DNA of 64,000 nt from Derxia lacustris. GTDB lineage: Bacteria > Pseudomonadota > Gammaproteobacteria > Burkholderiales > Burkholderiaceae_E. The position numbers were made by a program, and so were the translations under genes. Below the pieces are notes generated by a model, which had not been told where the DNA came from, ran no database searches, and saw only the letters and a list, made by a program, of their open reading frames with translations. Every line of letters begins with the position of its first letter. The stretch's first letter is position 1. Positions 47,587 through 57,012 of the stretch are shown one piece after another. The DNA lies in assembly GCF_002105195.1 (NCBI RefSeq), contig NZ_MUHU01000001.1, positions 362,195 through 426,194 of the forward strand, in the 5' to 3' direction.

Positions 47587-48426
47587 TCAGGGATTGTTGA
47601 CCGTGATGTCGCGCTTCACGATCAGCGTGCCGTCGGTCAGGCTGTAGAAGTAGTAGCTCCAGGTGCGGTAGCCGTTGGGATGGGCGGTGCTGGCGGCGTA
47701 GTCCTTGTAGAAGGCCACGCGCAGTTCATCGGTGCCGCCGTCGCCGCCGATGAAATCGCCCACGCCCGACAGCGTCGGATCGATGGTCAGGCCGGTATCG
47801 CTGACCACCGGCCAGGTCTTGGGAAAGCCGCTGCGCTTGCTGCCGCCCACGTCGAACACGAACACCGAGAAGCGGCCGACGTTGTAGCTGACGCCGCTCT
47901 TGCGGTAGTAGCCGACCGGCCCGAAGCCGAACACCCGCACCTTGCTGCCGTTGGCGAGCGTGGCGATGCCGCCGCCCTGGCGCCGGTCGTAGGGGAAAGA
48001 GGTGCAGGACGCCGACTGCGTGACGCTCTGGTTGTCCTCGCGGAAATAGGTCACGCCGCTGGCGGCCGCCGTGCCGTAGGCCGGAAACGGCAGCGAGGCG
48101 ACGGCGATGTCGTAGGTGCCTTCGACCGTCATGTCGCCGTTGCGGATGGTGATGCGACGCTTGCGCGTGGCGGTCACATAGCCGTCGCCATCGACGGTGC
48201 CGAGCGAGCAGCCGTTGGCCGGCGCCTGGAGTTCGGTATTGACCTGGTCGGCCGGCGTCACGCGGGCGCCGCCGAGCACGCCCTGGGCATTGGGCTGGCG
48301 CGTGTCCCAGATGCCGATGACCGGGCGCGAGGACTCGACCGCATGGGCCGGCGCGGCCTGGAAGGCGCCCGCGACCAGCGCCAGCGCGACCAGCGAGCCG
48401 CGACTGCGAAGTTGATTGGTTTGCAT
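47587..48426 (-). CDS. secreted protein of unknown function
   Basis: A 279-aa protein with a Sec signal peptide ('LVALALVAGAFQAAPAHA', cleavage near residue 29) and no family I recognise. The mature part is rich in Gly, Tyr, Thr and Val with beta-type alternation, and has two cysteines ('NGCSLG' and 'SASCTSF') that could form a disulfide. The ATG at 48426 has GGAG upstream. It shares its strand with the AraC gene downstream, but 83 bases separate them, so its link to the cluster is unclear. Confidence 0.65.
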   Translation of the reverse strand: MQTNQLRSRGSLVALALVAGAFQAAPAHAVESSRPVIGIWDTRQPNAQGVLGGARVTPADQVNTELQAPANGCSLGTVDGDGYVTATRKRRITIRNGDMTVEGTYDIAVASLPFPAYGTAAASGVTYFREDNQSVTQSASCTSFPYDRRQGGGIATLANGSKVRVFGFGPVGYYRKSGVSYNVGRFSVFVFDVGGSKRSGFPKTWPVVSDTGLTIDPTLSGVGDFIGGDGGTDELRVAFYKDYAASTAHPNGYRTWSYYFYSLTDGTLIVKRDITVNNP

Positions 48427-48560
48427 GATGTCTCCGGAATCCGGTTGGAACGCGGCGCCGATCCGGCCGCGTCGGGAGCGGCCTGCCGCTCCCGGCACCA
48501 TCCTAGTGAGTTGCGGTATTCGCCAGCGTTTCTGCTTGGCGCGCATGCAACGCCCGGCAC

Positions 48561-49583
48561 TCAGCCCGGGTTGAGATGGCAGGCCGACTCGCGTCCGGGC
48601 GCGATCTGCCGCAGCGCCGGCACCTCGGTCGCGCAGCGTGCAAGCGCCTGCGGACAGCGCGGATGAAAGTGGCAGCCGGGCGGCGGCGCGAGCGGCGACG
48701 GCAGCTCGCCCTGCACCGCGACATTCAGGCGCCGACCGGTGTCGAGCCTGGGCGCACTGGCCAGCAGCGCCTGCGTGTAGGGATGGTTGGGCGCGGCAAA
48801 CAGCTCGTCGGCCGGTGCCAGCTCCACCACGCGGCCGAGGTACATCACCGCAACCCGGTCGCTCAGATGACGCACCACGCCGAGGTCGTGGCTGATGAAC
48901 AGATAGGTCAGGCCGAGCGTGGCGCGCAGCTCCATGAACAGGTTGATGACCTGGGCCTGGATCGACACGTCGAGCGCGGCGACCGCTTCGTCGCAGACGA
49001 GGAATTCGGGCTTGACCGCGAGCGCGCGCGCAATGCCCAGGCGGGCGCGCTGGCCGCCCGAGAACTCATGCGGAAAGCGCCGCATCACGGCCGGATCGAG
49101 GCCGACCTGGCGCAGCAGCGCGGCGACGTAGTCGTCGCGATCGGCGCGCGCGACCAGGCCATGCACGACCGGCGCCTCGCCGATCAGATCGCGCACCCGC
49201 AGGCGCGGATTGAGGCTGGCATAGGGGTCCTGGAAGATCATCTGCATGGCGAGCATGCGGCGGCGGAAGTCGGCCGCCGGCAAGGTGGCGGCGAGCGTGG
49301 CGAGGTCGTCGCCCTGCCAGAAGCGCTGGCCGCCGCTGAGCGTGTGCAAGCCGAGCGCCATGCGCGCGAGCGTGCTCTTGCCGCAGCCCGATTCGCCGAC
49401 CAGACCGAGCACCTCGCCGCGCGCGATGGCGAGCGAGACATGGTCGACCGCATGCACCACCGGCGCCGGGCCGGTCGCGCCCAGGCGTTGCGCGAGACGG
49501 GCGGCGAAGTCGGGCTTGCGTGTGAAGCGCTTGCTGACGTCGCGCAGCTCGAAGAGGGGCGCGTTGGCGTCATGCGGCGTCAT
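48561..49583 (-). CDS. oligopeptide ABC transporter ATP-binding protein (DppF/OppF type)
   Basis: A 340-aa ATPase with Walker A 'GESGCGKST', signature 'FSGGQRARLGIARAL' and Walker B 'FLVCDEAVAALD'. The C-terminal oligopeptide-type domain has 'CHFHPRCPQA', which in this family can bind an iron-sulfur cluster. The signature lacks the usual Gln-Arg order, and Walker B ends in Ala where Ser is usual. The ATG at 49583 overlaps the preceding gene's stop by four bases. Last gene of the importer operon. Confidence 0.9.
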   Translation of the reverse strand: MTPHDANAPLFELRDVSKRFTRKPDFAARLAQRLGATGPAPVVHAVDHVSLAIARGEVLGLVGESGCGKSTLARMALGLHTLSGGQRFWQGDDLATLAATLPAADFRRRMLAMQMIFQDPYASLNPRLRVRDLIGEAPVVHGLVARADRDDYVAALLRQVGLDPAVMRRFPHEFSGGQRARLGIARALAVKPEFLVCDEAVAALDVSIQAQVINLFMELRATLGLTYLFISHDLGVVRHLSDRVAVMYLGRVVELAPADELFAAPNHPYTQALLASAPRLDTGRRLNVAVQGELPSPLAPPPGCHFHPRCPQALARCATEVPALRQIAPGRESACHLNPG

Positions 49584-50581
49584 GCGCCCTCCCCCACCGG
49601 ATGGAAGCAGCGCCATTCGCGCCGGCCGGCGGCGGCGCTGGCCACGGTCGGCCCGGGTTCGGCATTGCGGCAATCGTCCTGCGCCTGCGCGCAGCGCGGA
49701 TGAAAGCTGCATCCGGAAGGCAGCTTCAGCAGCGCCGGCGTCGCGCCCGCGATCTGCGCCAACGGCTGGCCGCGCCGGTTGCGCGACGGCGCGCTCGCGA
49801 TCAGCCCGGCCGTGTACGGATGGCGCGGATCGTCGATGACCGCCGCCACCGGCCCCTGCTCCACCAGCCGACCGGCATACATCACCGCCACCCGGTCGGC
49901 CAGCCCCGCCACCACCGACAGGTCGTGCGTGATCCACAGCAGCGACAGCCCGGTCTCGGCGCACAGGCCCTGCATCAGCGCCAGGATCTGGCCTTGCAGC
50001 GTCACGTCGAGCGCGGTGGTCGGCTCGTCGGCAATGACCAGATCGGGCTGGTTGAGCAGCGCAATGGCGATCGCCACCCGCTGGCGCATGCCGCCCGAGA
50101 ACTGATGCGGATAGGCCGCGAGGCGTTCATCCGGCGCCGGAATGCCGACGCGCGCCAGCATGTCGCGGCTGCGCGCGCGGGCGTCGGCACGGGTGATGCG
50201 GCGATGCGCGCGCAGCGTCTCGACCATCTGGGTCTCGATGCTGAGCACCGGGTTCAGCGTCATCATCGGGTCCTGGAAAATCATCGCGATGCGGTCGCCG
50301 CGCAGCCGACGCAGCTCGGGCTCGCGCAGCGTGCGCAGGTCGGTCGTGATGCCGTCGCGGCCGGTGAACAGCACGCGGCCGCCCGCGATCCTGCCGGGCG
50401 CATCGACCATGCCGAGCAGCGAATAGCCGGTCATCGACTTGCCCGAGCCCGACTCGCCGACCAGCCCCAGCACCTCGCCTCGACCGATCTCGAAGCTGAC
50501 CTCGTTGACCGCGTTTGCAACGCCGGCGCGCGTGATGAACTGGGTCGACAGGTTCTCGACCCGCAAGGTCGGCGCGCTCAT
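49580..50581 (-). CDS. oligopeptide ABC transporter ATP-binding protein (DppD/OppD type)
   Basis: A 333-aa ATPase with Walker A 'GESGSGKS', Q-loop 'MIFQDPMMTLNP', signature 'FSGGMRQRVAIAIAL', Walker B 'LVIADEPTTALDV' and the oligopeptide C-terminal motif 'GCSFHPRC'. It overlaps both flanking genes by four bases (ATGA), so the operon is tightly coupled. It pairs with the DppF-type protein to power the permeases. Confidence 0.92.
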   Translation of the reverse strand: MSAPTLRVENLSTQFITRAGVANAVNEVSFEIGRGEVLGLVGESGSGKSMTGYSLLGMVDAPGRIAGGRVLFTGRDGITTDLRTLREPELRRLRGDRIAMIFQDPMMTLNPVLSIETQMVETLRAHRRITRADARARSRDMLARVGIPAPDERLAAYPHQFSGGMRQRVAIAIALLNQPDLVIADEPTTALDVTLQGQILALMQGLCAETGLSLLWITHDLSVVAGLADRVAVMYAGRLVEQGPVAAVIDDPRHPYTAGLIASAPSRNRRGQPLAQIAGATPALLKLPSGCSFHPRCAQAQDDCRNAEPGPTVASAAAGRREWRCFHPVGEGA

Positions 50582-51444
50582 TCGACCAGCCCTCCGCGCG
50601 GATCGAGCACCTCGCGCAGCCGGTCGGCCACGAGATTGATCGCCACGATGGTGAGCAGCAGCAGCAGGCCCGGATAGACCGAAATCCAGTACTTGCCCGA
50701 CAGCAGGTATTGCTGGCCGTTGGCGATGAGCATGCCGAGCGAGGGCTCGGTGATGGGCACGCCGAGGCCGAGGAAGGACAGCGTCGCCTCAAGCGCGATG
50801 GCGCTCGCCACCTGCAAGGCTGCGACCACGATGACCGGCGGCAGACAGTTGGGCAGCAGATGGCGCAGCAGGATGCGCGTCGGCGACAGCCCCAGCACCC
50901 GCGCCGCTTCCACGTATTCCTTGCCGCGCTCGACCAGCGCCGCCGAGCGCGCGGTGCGTGCGTAATAGGCCCATTGCACCGCCACCAGCGCGATCACCAC
51001 GTTCGACACGCCGGGGCGAAGGATGGCGATCAGCACCAGCGCGATCAGGATCGCCGGGAAGGAAAGCTGGATGTCCACCAGCCGCATCAGCAGCGCCTCG
51101 ATGCGCCCGCCGGCATAGCCCGCCACCATGCCGACCGTGCCGCCGAGCGCCAGCGCAATGACCGTCGCCACCAGCCCCACGCCGAGCGAGATGCGCAGGC
51201 CGTAGAGCATGGCCGACGCCATGTCGCGGCCCTGCTCGTCGGTGCCGAGGCGGTAGCGCAGATGCCCGTCCGCTGCTTCTTCGCCGGGCGCGAGGCGGGC
51301 ATCCATGATGTCGAGCTGGTCGAGCGCATACGGGTTCTGCGCCGCGAGCCAGGGCGCGAACACCGCGCCGAGCGCCAGCGCCAGCAGCAGCAGCGCGGCC
51401 AGCACCGCGAGCTTCGATTGCGCGAAGGCACGCCAGAGCTTCAT
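50578..51444 (-). CDS. oligopeptide ABC transporter permease (DppC type)
   Basis: A 288-aa inner-membrane permease with an N-terminal extension and about six helices. The EAA loop reads 'EYVEAARVLGLSPTRILLRHLLPN', characteristic of DppC/OppC. 'RYRLGTDEQGRDMASAMLYG' is the conserved periplasmic motif. The ATG at 51444 overlaps the DppB-type stop by four bases; longer open frames upstream are not real. Confidence 0.92.
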   Translation of the reverse strand: MKLWRAFAQSKLAVLAALLLLALALGAVFAPWLAAQNPYALDQLDIMDARLAPGEEAADGHLRYRLGTDEQGRDMASAMLYGLRISLGVGLVATVIALALGGTVGMVAGYAGGRIEALLMRLVDIQLSFPAILIALVLIAILRPGVSNVVIALVAVQWAYYARTARSAALVERGKEYVEAARVLGLSPTRILLRHLLPNCLPPVIVVAALQVASAIALEATLSFLGLGVPITEPSLGMLIANGQQYLLSGKYWISVYPGLLLLLTIVAINLVADRLREVLDPRGGLVE

Positions 51445-52418
51445 GCGCCGTCTCCGCCGAGGCGCACGCGCGGATCGAGCCACGAATACAGCAGATCGAC
51501 CGCCAGATTGATGAGCACGAACATGGTCACCACGATGAGCAGATAGGCCACGATCACCGGCCGGTCGAGCAGGTTGATCGAATCGATGATGAGCTTGCCC
51601 ATGCCGGGCCAGGCAAACACCGTCTCGGTCACGATGGAGAAGGCGATCAGCCCGCCGAACTCCAGCCCGATGACGGTGACGATGGGCACGAGAATGTTCT
51701 TGAGCACATGCACGCCCACGATGCGCGCCGGGCTCAACCCCTTGGCGCGCGCAAAGCGCACATAGTCCTGCGACAGCGCCTCCAGCGCGCCGGCGCGCGT
51801 CAGCCGCACCACCAGCGCCAGCTTGAACAGCGCAAGGTTGAAGGCCGGCAGCGCCAGATGCTTCCAGCCGTCGAGCGAGAAGATCGAAAGCGGTATTCCG
51901 AATGCATCGACGGTGGCGCCGCGGCCGTTGCTGGGCAGCCAGCCGAGCTGCACCGAGAACAGCATGATCATCATCAGCCCGACCCAGAACGTGGGCAGCG
52001 AAAAGCCGAGGATCGAGCCGGTGACGATGGCGCGACCGGCAAGCGAATGCGGCCGCAGCCCGGCCCACAGTCCGAGCGGAATGCCGAGGCCGACGGCAAT
52101 CAGCATCGCCGCCACGGCAAGCTCAAGCGTGGCCGGCAGCCGCTCAAGAATGAGCCCGACCGCCGGCTGCGCATGCACGAAGCTGCGGCCCAGATTGCCG
52201 TGCAGCGCATCGAGCAGAAAGCGCACGTACTGCACCCACACCGGCTGGTCGAGCCCGAGCGCGGCCACGGTGCGCGCGCGCTCGGCCTGGGTCGCGTCGG
52301 GGCTGATGAGGATGTCGACCGGATTGCCCACGAGATAGACGCCGGCAAACACCAGCATCGACATCGCGAGCAGCACGATCACGCTTTGCAGCGCGCGCCG
52401 CAGCAGAAAGGCGGTCAT
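51441..52418 (-). CDS. oligopeptide ABC transporter permease (DppB type)
   Basis: A 325-aa permease with six helices. Typical DppB blocks are the N-terminal 'LLRRALQSVIVLLAMS', 'ALGLDQPVWVQYVRFL', 'FSLPTFWVGLMMIMLFS', and the EAA loop 'DYVRFARAKGLSPARIVGVHVLKN'. It starts three bases after the substrate-binding protein's stop. Confidence 0.92.
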   Translation of the reverse strand: MTAFLLRRALQSVIVLLAMSMLVFAGVYLVGNPVDILISPDATQAERARTVAALGLDQPVWVQYVRFLLDALHGNLGRSFVHAQPAVGLILERLPATLELAVAAMLIAVGLGIPLGLWAGLRPHSLAGRAIVTGSILGFSLPTFWVGLMMIMLFSVQLGWLPSNGRGATVDAFGIPLSIFSLDGWKHLALPAFNLALFKLALVVRLTRAGALEALSQDYVRFARAKGLSPARIVGVHVLKNILVPIVTVIGLEFGGLIAFSIVTETVFAWPGMGKLIIDSINLLDRPVIVAYLLIVVTMFVLINLAVDLLYSWLDPRVRLGGDGA

Positions 52419-52421
52419 CGC

Positions 52422-54005
52422 TTATTGCGCCGGGCGGAAGCCGAAGGCGTAGGTACGCTCATCGGTGCGCGGCAGGTAGTCGATGCCCTTGCGCGCGGCC
52501 CAGGTCGTGAGCTGGTGATGCAGCGGCAGCAGCGCGAGATCGTCGATGGCGATCTGCGTGGCCTGTTGCAGCAGTGCCGAGCGCTTGGTGTCGTCGACCG
52601 TGCGCAGCGCTTCGGCCAGTACCGCGTCGAACTGCGCATTCGAGTACGAGCCCCAGTTGACCGTGCCCATGCCGCGCGACTCGTCGCGGCTGGCGATGAT
52701 GGCGCGCAGCGGCGACGAAGCCTCGCCGGTCTGCGCGCCCCAGCCCACCAGCGGCATGCTGAATTCAAGCTTGTTGCCGCGCGGGAAATAGGTGGCGAGC
52801 GGCATGGTCTCGACCTTGGTGTCGATGCCGATGCGCTGGAACATGCCGGCCACCGCCTGCACGATCTGGGCGTCGTTGATGTAGCGGTTGTTGGGGCCGT
52901 GCAGCGTCATGGCAAAGCCGTCGGGATAGCCGGCTTCGGCGAGCAGCTTCTTCGCGCGCTCAGCGTCGGGCTTGGGCACCGCGAGCTTGGGGTTGTGGCC
53001 GAACAGCGTCGCCGGCACCAGATTCATCGTGGGCAGCGCCAGGCCCGACATCACGCGGTCGGCGATGGCCTGCCGGTTGATCGCGAGGTTGAGCGCCTGC
53101 CGCACGCGCAGGTCGCGCAGCGGATTGGCGGGCAGCGGCTTGCCGTCCTTGGCGGTGACGAAGGGCGTGGTCTCGCGCTGGTCGAGATTGAAGTAGATGA
53201 CGCGGTGCGACACCTTGCTGAAGAAGCTCAGGCTCGGATCGCTGCGCACGCGGTCGAGGTCGGGCGTCGGCACGTTCTCGATCGCCTGCACGTCGTTGGA
53301 CATGAGCGCCGCCAGCCGCGCCGCGCCGTTGGCGATGAAGCGCAGCGTCACGTTCTGGTAGGGCGGCCGCGTGCCCCAGTAGAGCGGATTGCGGCCCAGC
53401 TCCACGCGGTCGTCGCGCGCGAAGCGCACGAAGCGGTAGGGCCCGGTGCCGATCACGGCCTTGAGCCCGCTACCGAATTCCTCGGGCGACGCGGCCTGCA
53501 CCGCCTTCTTCTCGACGATGTAGATGCTGGTCAGATCGTTGAGCATGAGCGGATAGGGACTGGAAGTGCGCAGCCGGAAGGTGCGCGCATCGACCTTGTC
53601 CTTGCCGGTGATCTGGCGCGTGTAGATGGCGAAGCTGCCCGGCGAGTTGACGATGCTGGCCGGCCGGTCGAGCGAGAAGAACACGTCCTCCACCGTGAGC
53701 GGCGCGCCGTCGTGGAAATGCACGCCGTCGCGCAGCGTGAACTCCCAGGTATTGGCATCGACGAGGCGCCATTTTTCGGCCAGCCCGGGCACCACGCGCG
53801 AGTCGGCGTCGAGCTTTACCAGCGCCTCGAAGATGTGCTCGCTGACGTTGATGTTGCCGAACACGTTGTGCCAGTGCGGGTCCATCGAATTGGCGGGCGA
53901 ACTCATCGCCACGCGAAAGTCCTGGGCCCGCGCCGGCAAGAGCGCGAATGCGAACGCGCAGATGAACAGCGCGAGTTTCATCGTCCATCGGCTGGCAGGC
54001 GCCAT
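52422..54005 (-). CDS. peptide ABC transporter substrate-binding protein
   Basis: A 527-aa periplasmic binding protein of the SBP family 5 (dipeptide/oligopeptide). The signal peptide 'MKLALFICAFAFALLPARA' sits after about 12 residues. The mature protein has 'SMDPHWHNVFGNINVSEHIFEALVKLD', 'DGVHFHDGAPLTVEDVFFSLDR' and 'NPLRDLRVRQALNLAINRQAI'. The ATG at 54005 has GGGAG five bases upstream; a later ATG at the signal sequence is also possible. First gene of the five-gene importer operon. Confidence 0.9.
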   Translation of the reverse strand: MAPASRWTMKLALFICAFAFALLPARAQDFRVAMSSPANSMDPHWHNVFGNINVSEHIFEALVKLDADSRVVPGLAEKWRLVDANTWEFTLRDGVHFHDGAPLTVEDVFFSLDRPASIVNSPGSFAIYTRQITGKDKVDARTFRLRTSSPYPLMLNDLTSIYIVEKKAVQAASPEEFGSGLKAVIGTGPYRFVRFARDDRVELGRNPLYWGTRPPYQNVTLRFIANGAARLAALMSNDVQAIENVPTPDLDRVRSDPSLSFFSKVSHRVIYFNLDQRETTPFVTAKDGKPLPANPLRDLRVRQALNLAINRQAIADRVMSGLALPTMNLVPATLFGHNPKLAVPKPDAERAKKLLAEAGYPDGFAMTLHGPNNRYINDAQIVQAVAGMFQRIGIDTKVETMPLATYFPRGNKLEFSMPLVGWGAQTGEASSPLRAIIASRDESRGMGTVNWGSYSNAQFDAVLAEALRTVDDTKRSALLQQATQIAIDDLALLPLHHQLTTWAARKGIDYLPRTDERTYAFGFRPAQ

Positions 54006-54107
54006 GCATACTCCCAAGGGTCATCAATCGAGTGCGGATCCGCCGCGACGGCCAGAGCAAGCTTCGCGCCCCGGCCGGCAATCCGCCCGCTGCCCGGAAC
54101 CTGCGTC

Positions 54108-55325
54108 ATGCATGCCAAAGACCTGCGAATCCTGCCGCGCATCGTCGAGATCGCACCGCAATTGTGCGCGGTGCGGCGCGACATTCACGCCCATCCCGAG
54201 CTGGCCTACGAAGAGCATCGCACCGCCACGCTGGTGGCCGAGCTGCTCGAAAGCTGGGGTCTCGCCGTCACGCGCGGCATCGGCGGCACCGGCGTGGTTG
54301 CCACGCTCGCGGCCGGCACGTCGCAGCGCGCCATCGCGCTGCGCGCCGACCTCGACGCGCTGCCGCTGCAGGAGCACAACCACTTCCCGCACCGCTCGAC
54401 CCACGACGGAAAGATGCACGCCTGCGGCCACGACGGCCACACCGCCATGCTGCTGGCCGCCGCCAGGTACCTGAGCGAAAGCAGACAGTTCGACGGCCGC
54501 GTGCATTTCATCTTCCAGCCGGCCGAGGAAGGCGGCGCCGGCGCCAAGGCCATGATCGACGACGGCCTGTTCGAGCGCTTCGACTGCGAGGCGGTGTTCG
54601 GCATGCACAACTGGCCCGGCGTGCCGGTCGGCAGCTTCGCGCTGCGGCCGGGGCCGATGATGGCCAGCAGCAACGAATTCACCATCCGCATCGAGGGCAA
54701 GGGCGCGCATGCGGCGATGCCGCATCTGGGTGTGGACACGGTGATGGTCGCGGTCCATCTCGCGCAGGCGCTGCAGGGCGTGATCGCGCGCGAGCGCAAT
54801 CCGCTGGAGCCGTCGGTGCTGTCGATCACCCAGATCCACGCCGGCGACGCCTACAACGTGATTCCCAACGAAGCCATGCTGCGCGGCACCGTGCGCACCT
54901 TCGGCACGCCCGAGCTCGACCGCATCGAGACGGCGATGCAGCGGCTGGTCGATGGCCTGCCGCCGGCCTTCAATGCAAGCGCGAGCATGAAGTTCCTGCG
55001 CAACTATCCGGCCACGGTCAATCACCCGGCCGAGACCGAGTTCTGCGCCGGCGTCATGACCGAGATCGTCGGCGCGGCCGGCGTCATCCGCGACCGCGAG
55101 CCGACGATGGGCGCGGAAGACTTCTCGTACTACCTGATGGAAAAGCCCGGCTGCTATGTGTTCATCGGCAACGGCGAGGGCGATCACCGCGACAGCGGCC
55201 ACGGTCTGGGCCCCTGCACGCTGCACAACCCGAGCTACGACTTCAACGACGAACTCATCCCGCTCGGCGCCACCTACTGGGCCCGGCTGGTCGAGTGCCG
55301 CTTGTCGGCGGGTAACAGCGCGTAA
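54108..55325 (+). CDS. M20 family metallopeptidase / amidohydrolase
   Basis: A 405-aa cytoplasmic di-metal amidohydrolase of the M20D group (hippurate hydrolase, IAA-amino-acid hydrolase type). Motifs are 'RRDIHAHPELAYEEHRTA', 'RADLDALPLQE', 'HACGHDGHTAMLL' and 'IFQPAEEGGAGAK', which supply the metal ligands, and 'MGAEDFSYYL' near the end. It is divergent from the peptide importer by 102 bases. It probably cleaves N-acyl or peptide substrates that the importer brings in. Confidence 0.9.
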   Translation: MHAKDLRILPRIVEIAPQLCAVRRDIHAHPELAYEEHRTATLVAELLESWGLAVTRGIGGTGVVATLAAGTSQRAIALRADLDALPLQEHNHFPHRSTHDGKMHACGHDGHTAMLLAAARYLSESRQFDGRVHFIFQPAEEGGAGAKAMIDDGLFERFDCEAVFGMHNWPGVPVGSFALRPGPMMASSNEFTIRIEGKGAHAAMPHLGVDTVMVAVHLAQALQGVIARERNPLEPSVLSITQIHAGDAYNVIPNEAMLRGTVRTFGTPELDRIETAMQRLVDGLPPAFNASASMKFLRNYPATVNHPAETEFCAGVMTEIVGAAGVIRDREPTMGAEDFSYYLMEKPGCYVFIGNGEGDHRDSGHGLGPCTLHNPSYDFNDELIPLGATYWARLVECRLSAGNSA

Positions 55326-55438
55326 GCGACGCGAACGCCCGCCTCGCTCAGACTTGTCACCGATCCGCAGGCGCGTCGTCGTACCCCGTTCAAGCCTGCC
55401 GGTCCTGCTCTCCCACAGAACTCACAGGCTTTGACCAC

Positions 55439-56854
55439 ATGAACCGGTTCATCTCGCGACGCCGCATGCTCGCGTCGGCTGCCGCAGCGCTCTCCCTCCA
55501 GGCCTGCGGCGGCGGCGGCGGGGTTTCGAACAACAGCTCGTCCTCCGGCTCGACCACGGTCGAGACCCAGGCCGTCACGCGCTGGTCGTCCTTCGTCATC
55601 GATCTGATGTCCGAGCTCGAGATCGCCGGTCCGGTCGAGGCGCGCGCCTTCGCGATGGCCTTCATCGCCGCGCATGACGCGCTCAACGCCATCTCGGCGC
55701 GCTATGCGCGCTATGCGCTCACCACCAGCCTCAACCAGGCCAGCGCCAATCCCGATGCCGCCGTGGCCGCGGCGATGTACGCGGTGCTCGACAACCAGCT
55801 CCAGGTCACCTACGGCACCAACGGCAGCGGCTGGAAGACCGGCTCCGCGACGCTCACGGCCAAGCGCGCCCAGCTCAAGACGCGCTACGACAGCGAACTG
55901 GCGAGCGTGTCCGACAGCAATGCGCGCGCGCTCGGAGTCAGCGTCGGCCAGCTGGCGGCGACCGCCATCCTCGGCCTGCGCTCCACCGACGGCATGGCGG
56001 CGGCACTGAGCAAGCAGTACGCCACGCCGGCCAGCGTCGGCACCTACCAGGTCACGCCCGACTTCGCCGAAAGCGGCGTCAGCAACCAGACCGCCTTCGC
56101 GGTGGGCTGGGGCGACGTGAAGCCGTTCGCCATGGGCAGCGTGGCCAGCTATGCGCTGCCCAGGCCCTATGGCGCCGCCGACAATGCCAGCGCCGTGCTG
56201 ACCGCCGACTACGCCACCGACTTCGCCGAGGTGAAGGCCAAAGGCGCGGCCAAGGATTGCGGCGACGACAGCCACCCCACGGTCTGCCGCAGCTCCGACG
56301 AGAAGGACTTCGCCAACTTCTGGTGGGAGAACTCGTCCACCACCTGGCTGCGGCTGGCCATCGGCGTGGCCAATGCCCGCACCATGACCGACTGGGACAA
56401 GGCGCGGCTGTATGCGCTGCTGGAAATGGCGATGTCGGATGCGAGCGTCGCCTCGCTCTACGTGAAGTACACCTACCAGTTCTGGCGCCCGATCAGCGCG
56501 ATCCGCGCCGCCGCCGACGACGGCAATCCGGCCACTGCCGCCGACAGCAAGTGGACGCCGCTGCACACCACGCCGCCCTGGCCCGACTACGCCTCGGTGC
56601 ACACCGCCTGCGGCGCGGCGGCGGCAGCGGTGCTGGTCGGCGTGATCGGCAGCAACACGGTGAGCTTCACCGCCACCAGCACCACGCTGCCGGGCAAGAC
56701 GCGCAGCTACACCAGCTTCACCGGTGCGGCGGTCGAGAACGGACTGTCGCGCATCTACATCGGCTACCACTTCGCGCAGGCGGTCACCGACGGCCTGAAC
56801 CAGGGCAACAACATCGGCGACATGGTCTACAAGACCTTCCTCACCAAGCTCTGA
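55439..56854 (+). CDS. vanadium-dependent haloperoxidase / PAP2-like lipoprotein, active-site residues kept
   Basis: A 471-aa exported protein with basic start 'MNRFISRRRMLA', lipobox LSLQAC (about Cys23) and a Gly/Ser linker. It belongs to the vanadium haloperoxidase branch of the PAP2 superfamily. The vanadate/phosphate site is largely complete: Lys343 and Arg350 (K-x6-R-P in 'KYTYQFWRP'), Ser386 and His388 (in 'YASVHT', where the usual PSGH has A and V), and Arg438 and His444 ('SRIYIGYH'). It may act as a haloperoxidase or phosphatase in the periplasm. A terminator follows, then a degenerate paralogue. Confidence 0.85.
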   Translation: MNRFISRRRMLASAAAALSLQACGGGGGVSNNSSSSGSTTVETQAVTRWSSFVIDLMSELEIAGPVEARAFAMAFIAAHDALNAISARYARYALTTSLNQASANPDAAVAAAMYAVLDNQLQVTYGTNGSGWKTGSATLTAKRAQLKTRYDSELASVSDSNARALGVSVGQLAATAILGLRSTDGMAAALSKQYATPASVGTYQVTPDFAESGVSNQTAFAVGWGDVKPFAMGSVASYALPRPYGAADNASAVLTADYATDFAEVKAKGAAKDCGDDSHPTVCRSSDEKDFANFWWENSSTTWLRLAIGVANARTMTDWDKARLYALLEMAMSDASVASLYVKYTYQFWRPISAIRAAADDGNPATAADSKWTPLHTTPPWPDYASVHTACGAAAAAVLVGVIGSNTVSFTATSTTLPGKTRSYTSFTGAAVENGLSRIYIGYHFAQAVTDGLNQGNNIGDMVYKTFLTKL

Positions 56855-56885
56855 CGCCGCGCGCTCCGGCGTCGCAGGCAGATCG

Positions 56886-56915
56886 CGGGCATTCGAAGGA
56901 ATGCCCGTTTTTTTT
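56886..56915 (+). terminator. rho-independent terminator between the two haloperoxidase-like genes
   Basis: A perfect nine-pair stem CGGGCATTC/GAATGCCCG (56886-56894 with 56899-56907), GAAG loop and eight T residues. It separates the two paralogues into different transcripts. Confidence 0.93.
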
Positions 56916-57012
56916 GCCCCTGCTCGGCACAAACCCGCAGCGCGCCGCGTGAAAGACTGCCCGGGCTTGCCGGACCGCACAGGCTCCGGCCAACCCGCTC
57001 CAGCCTTCCGCG

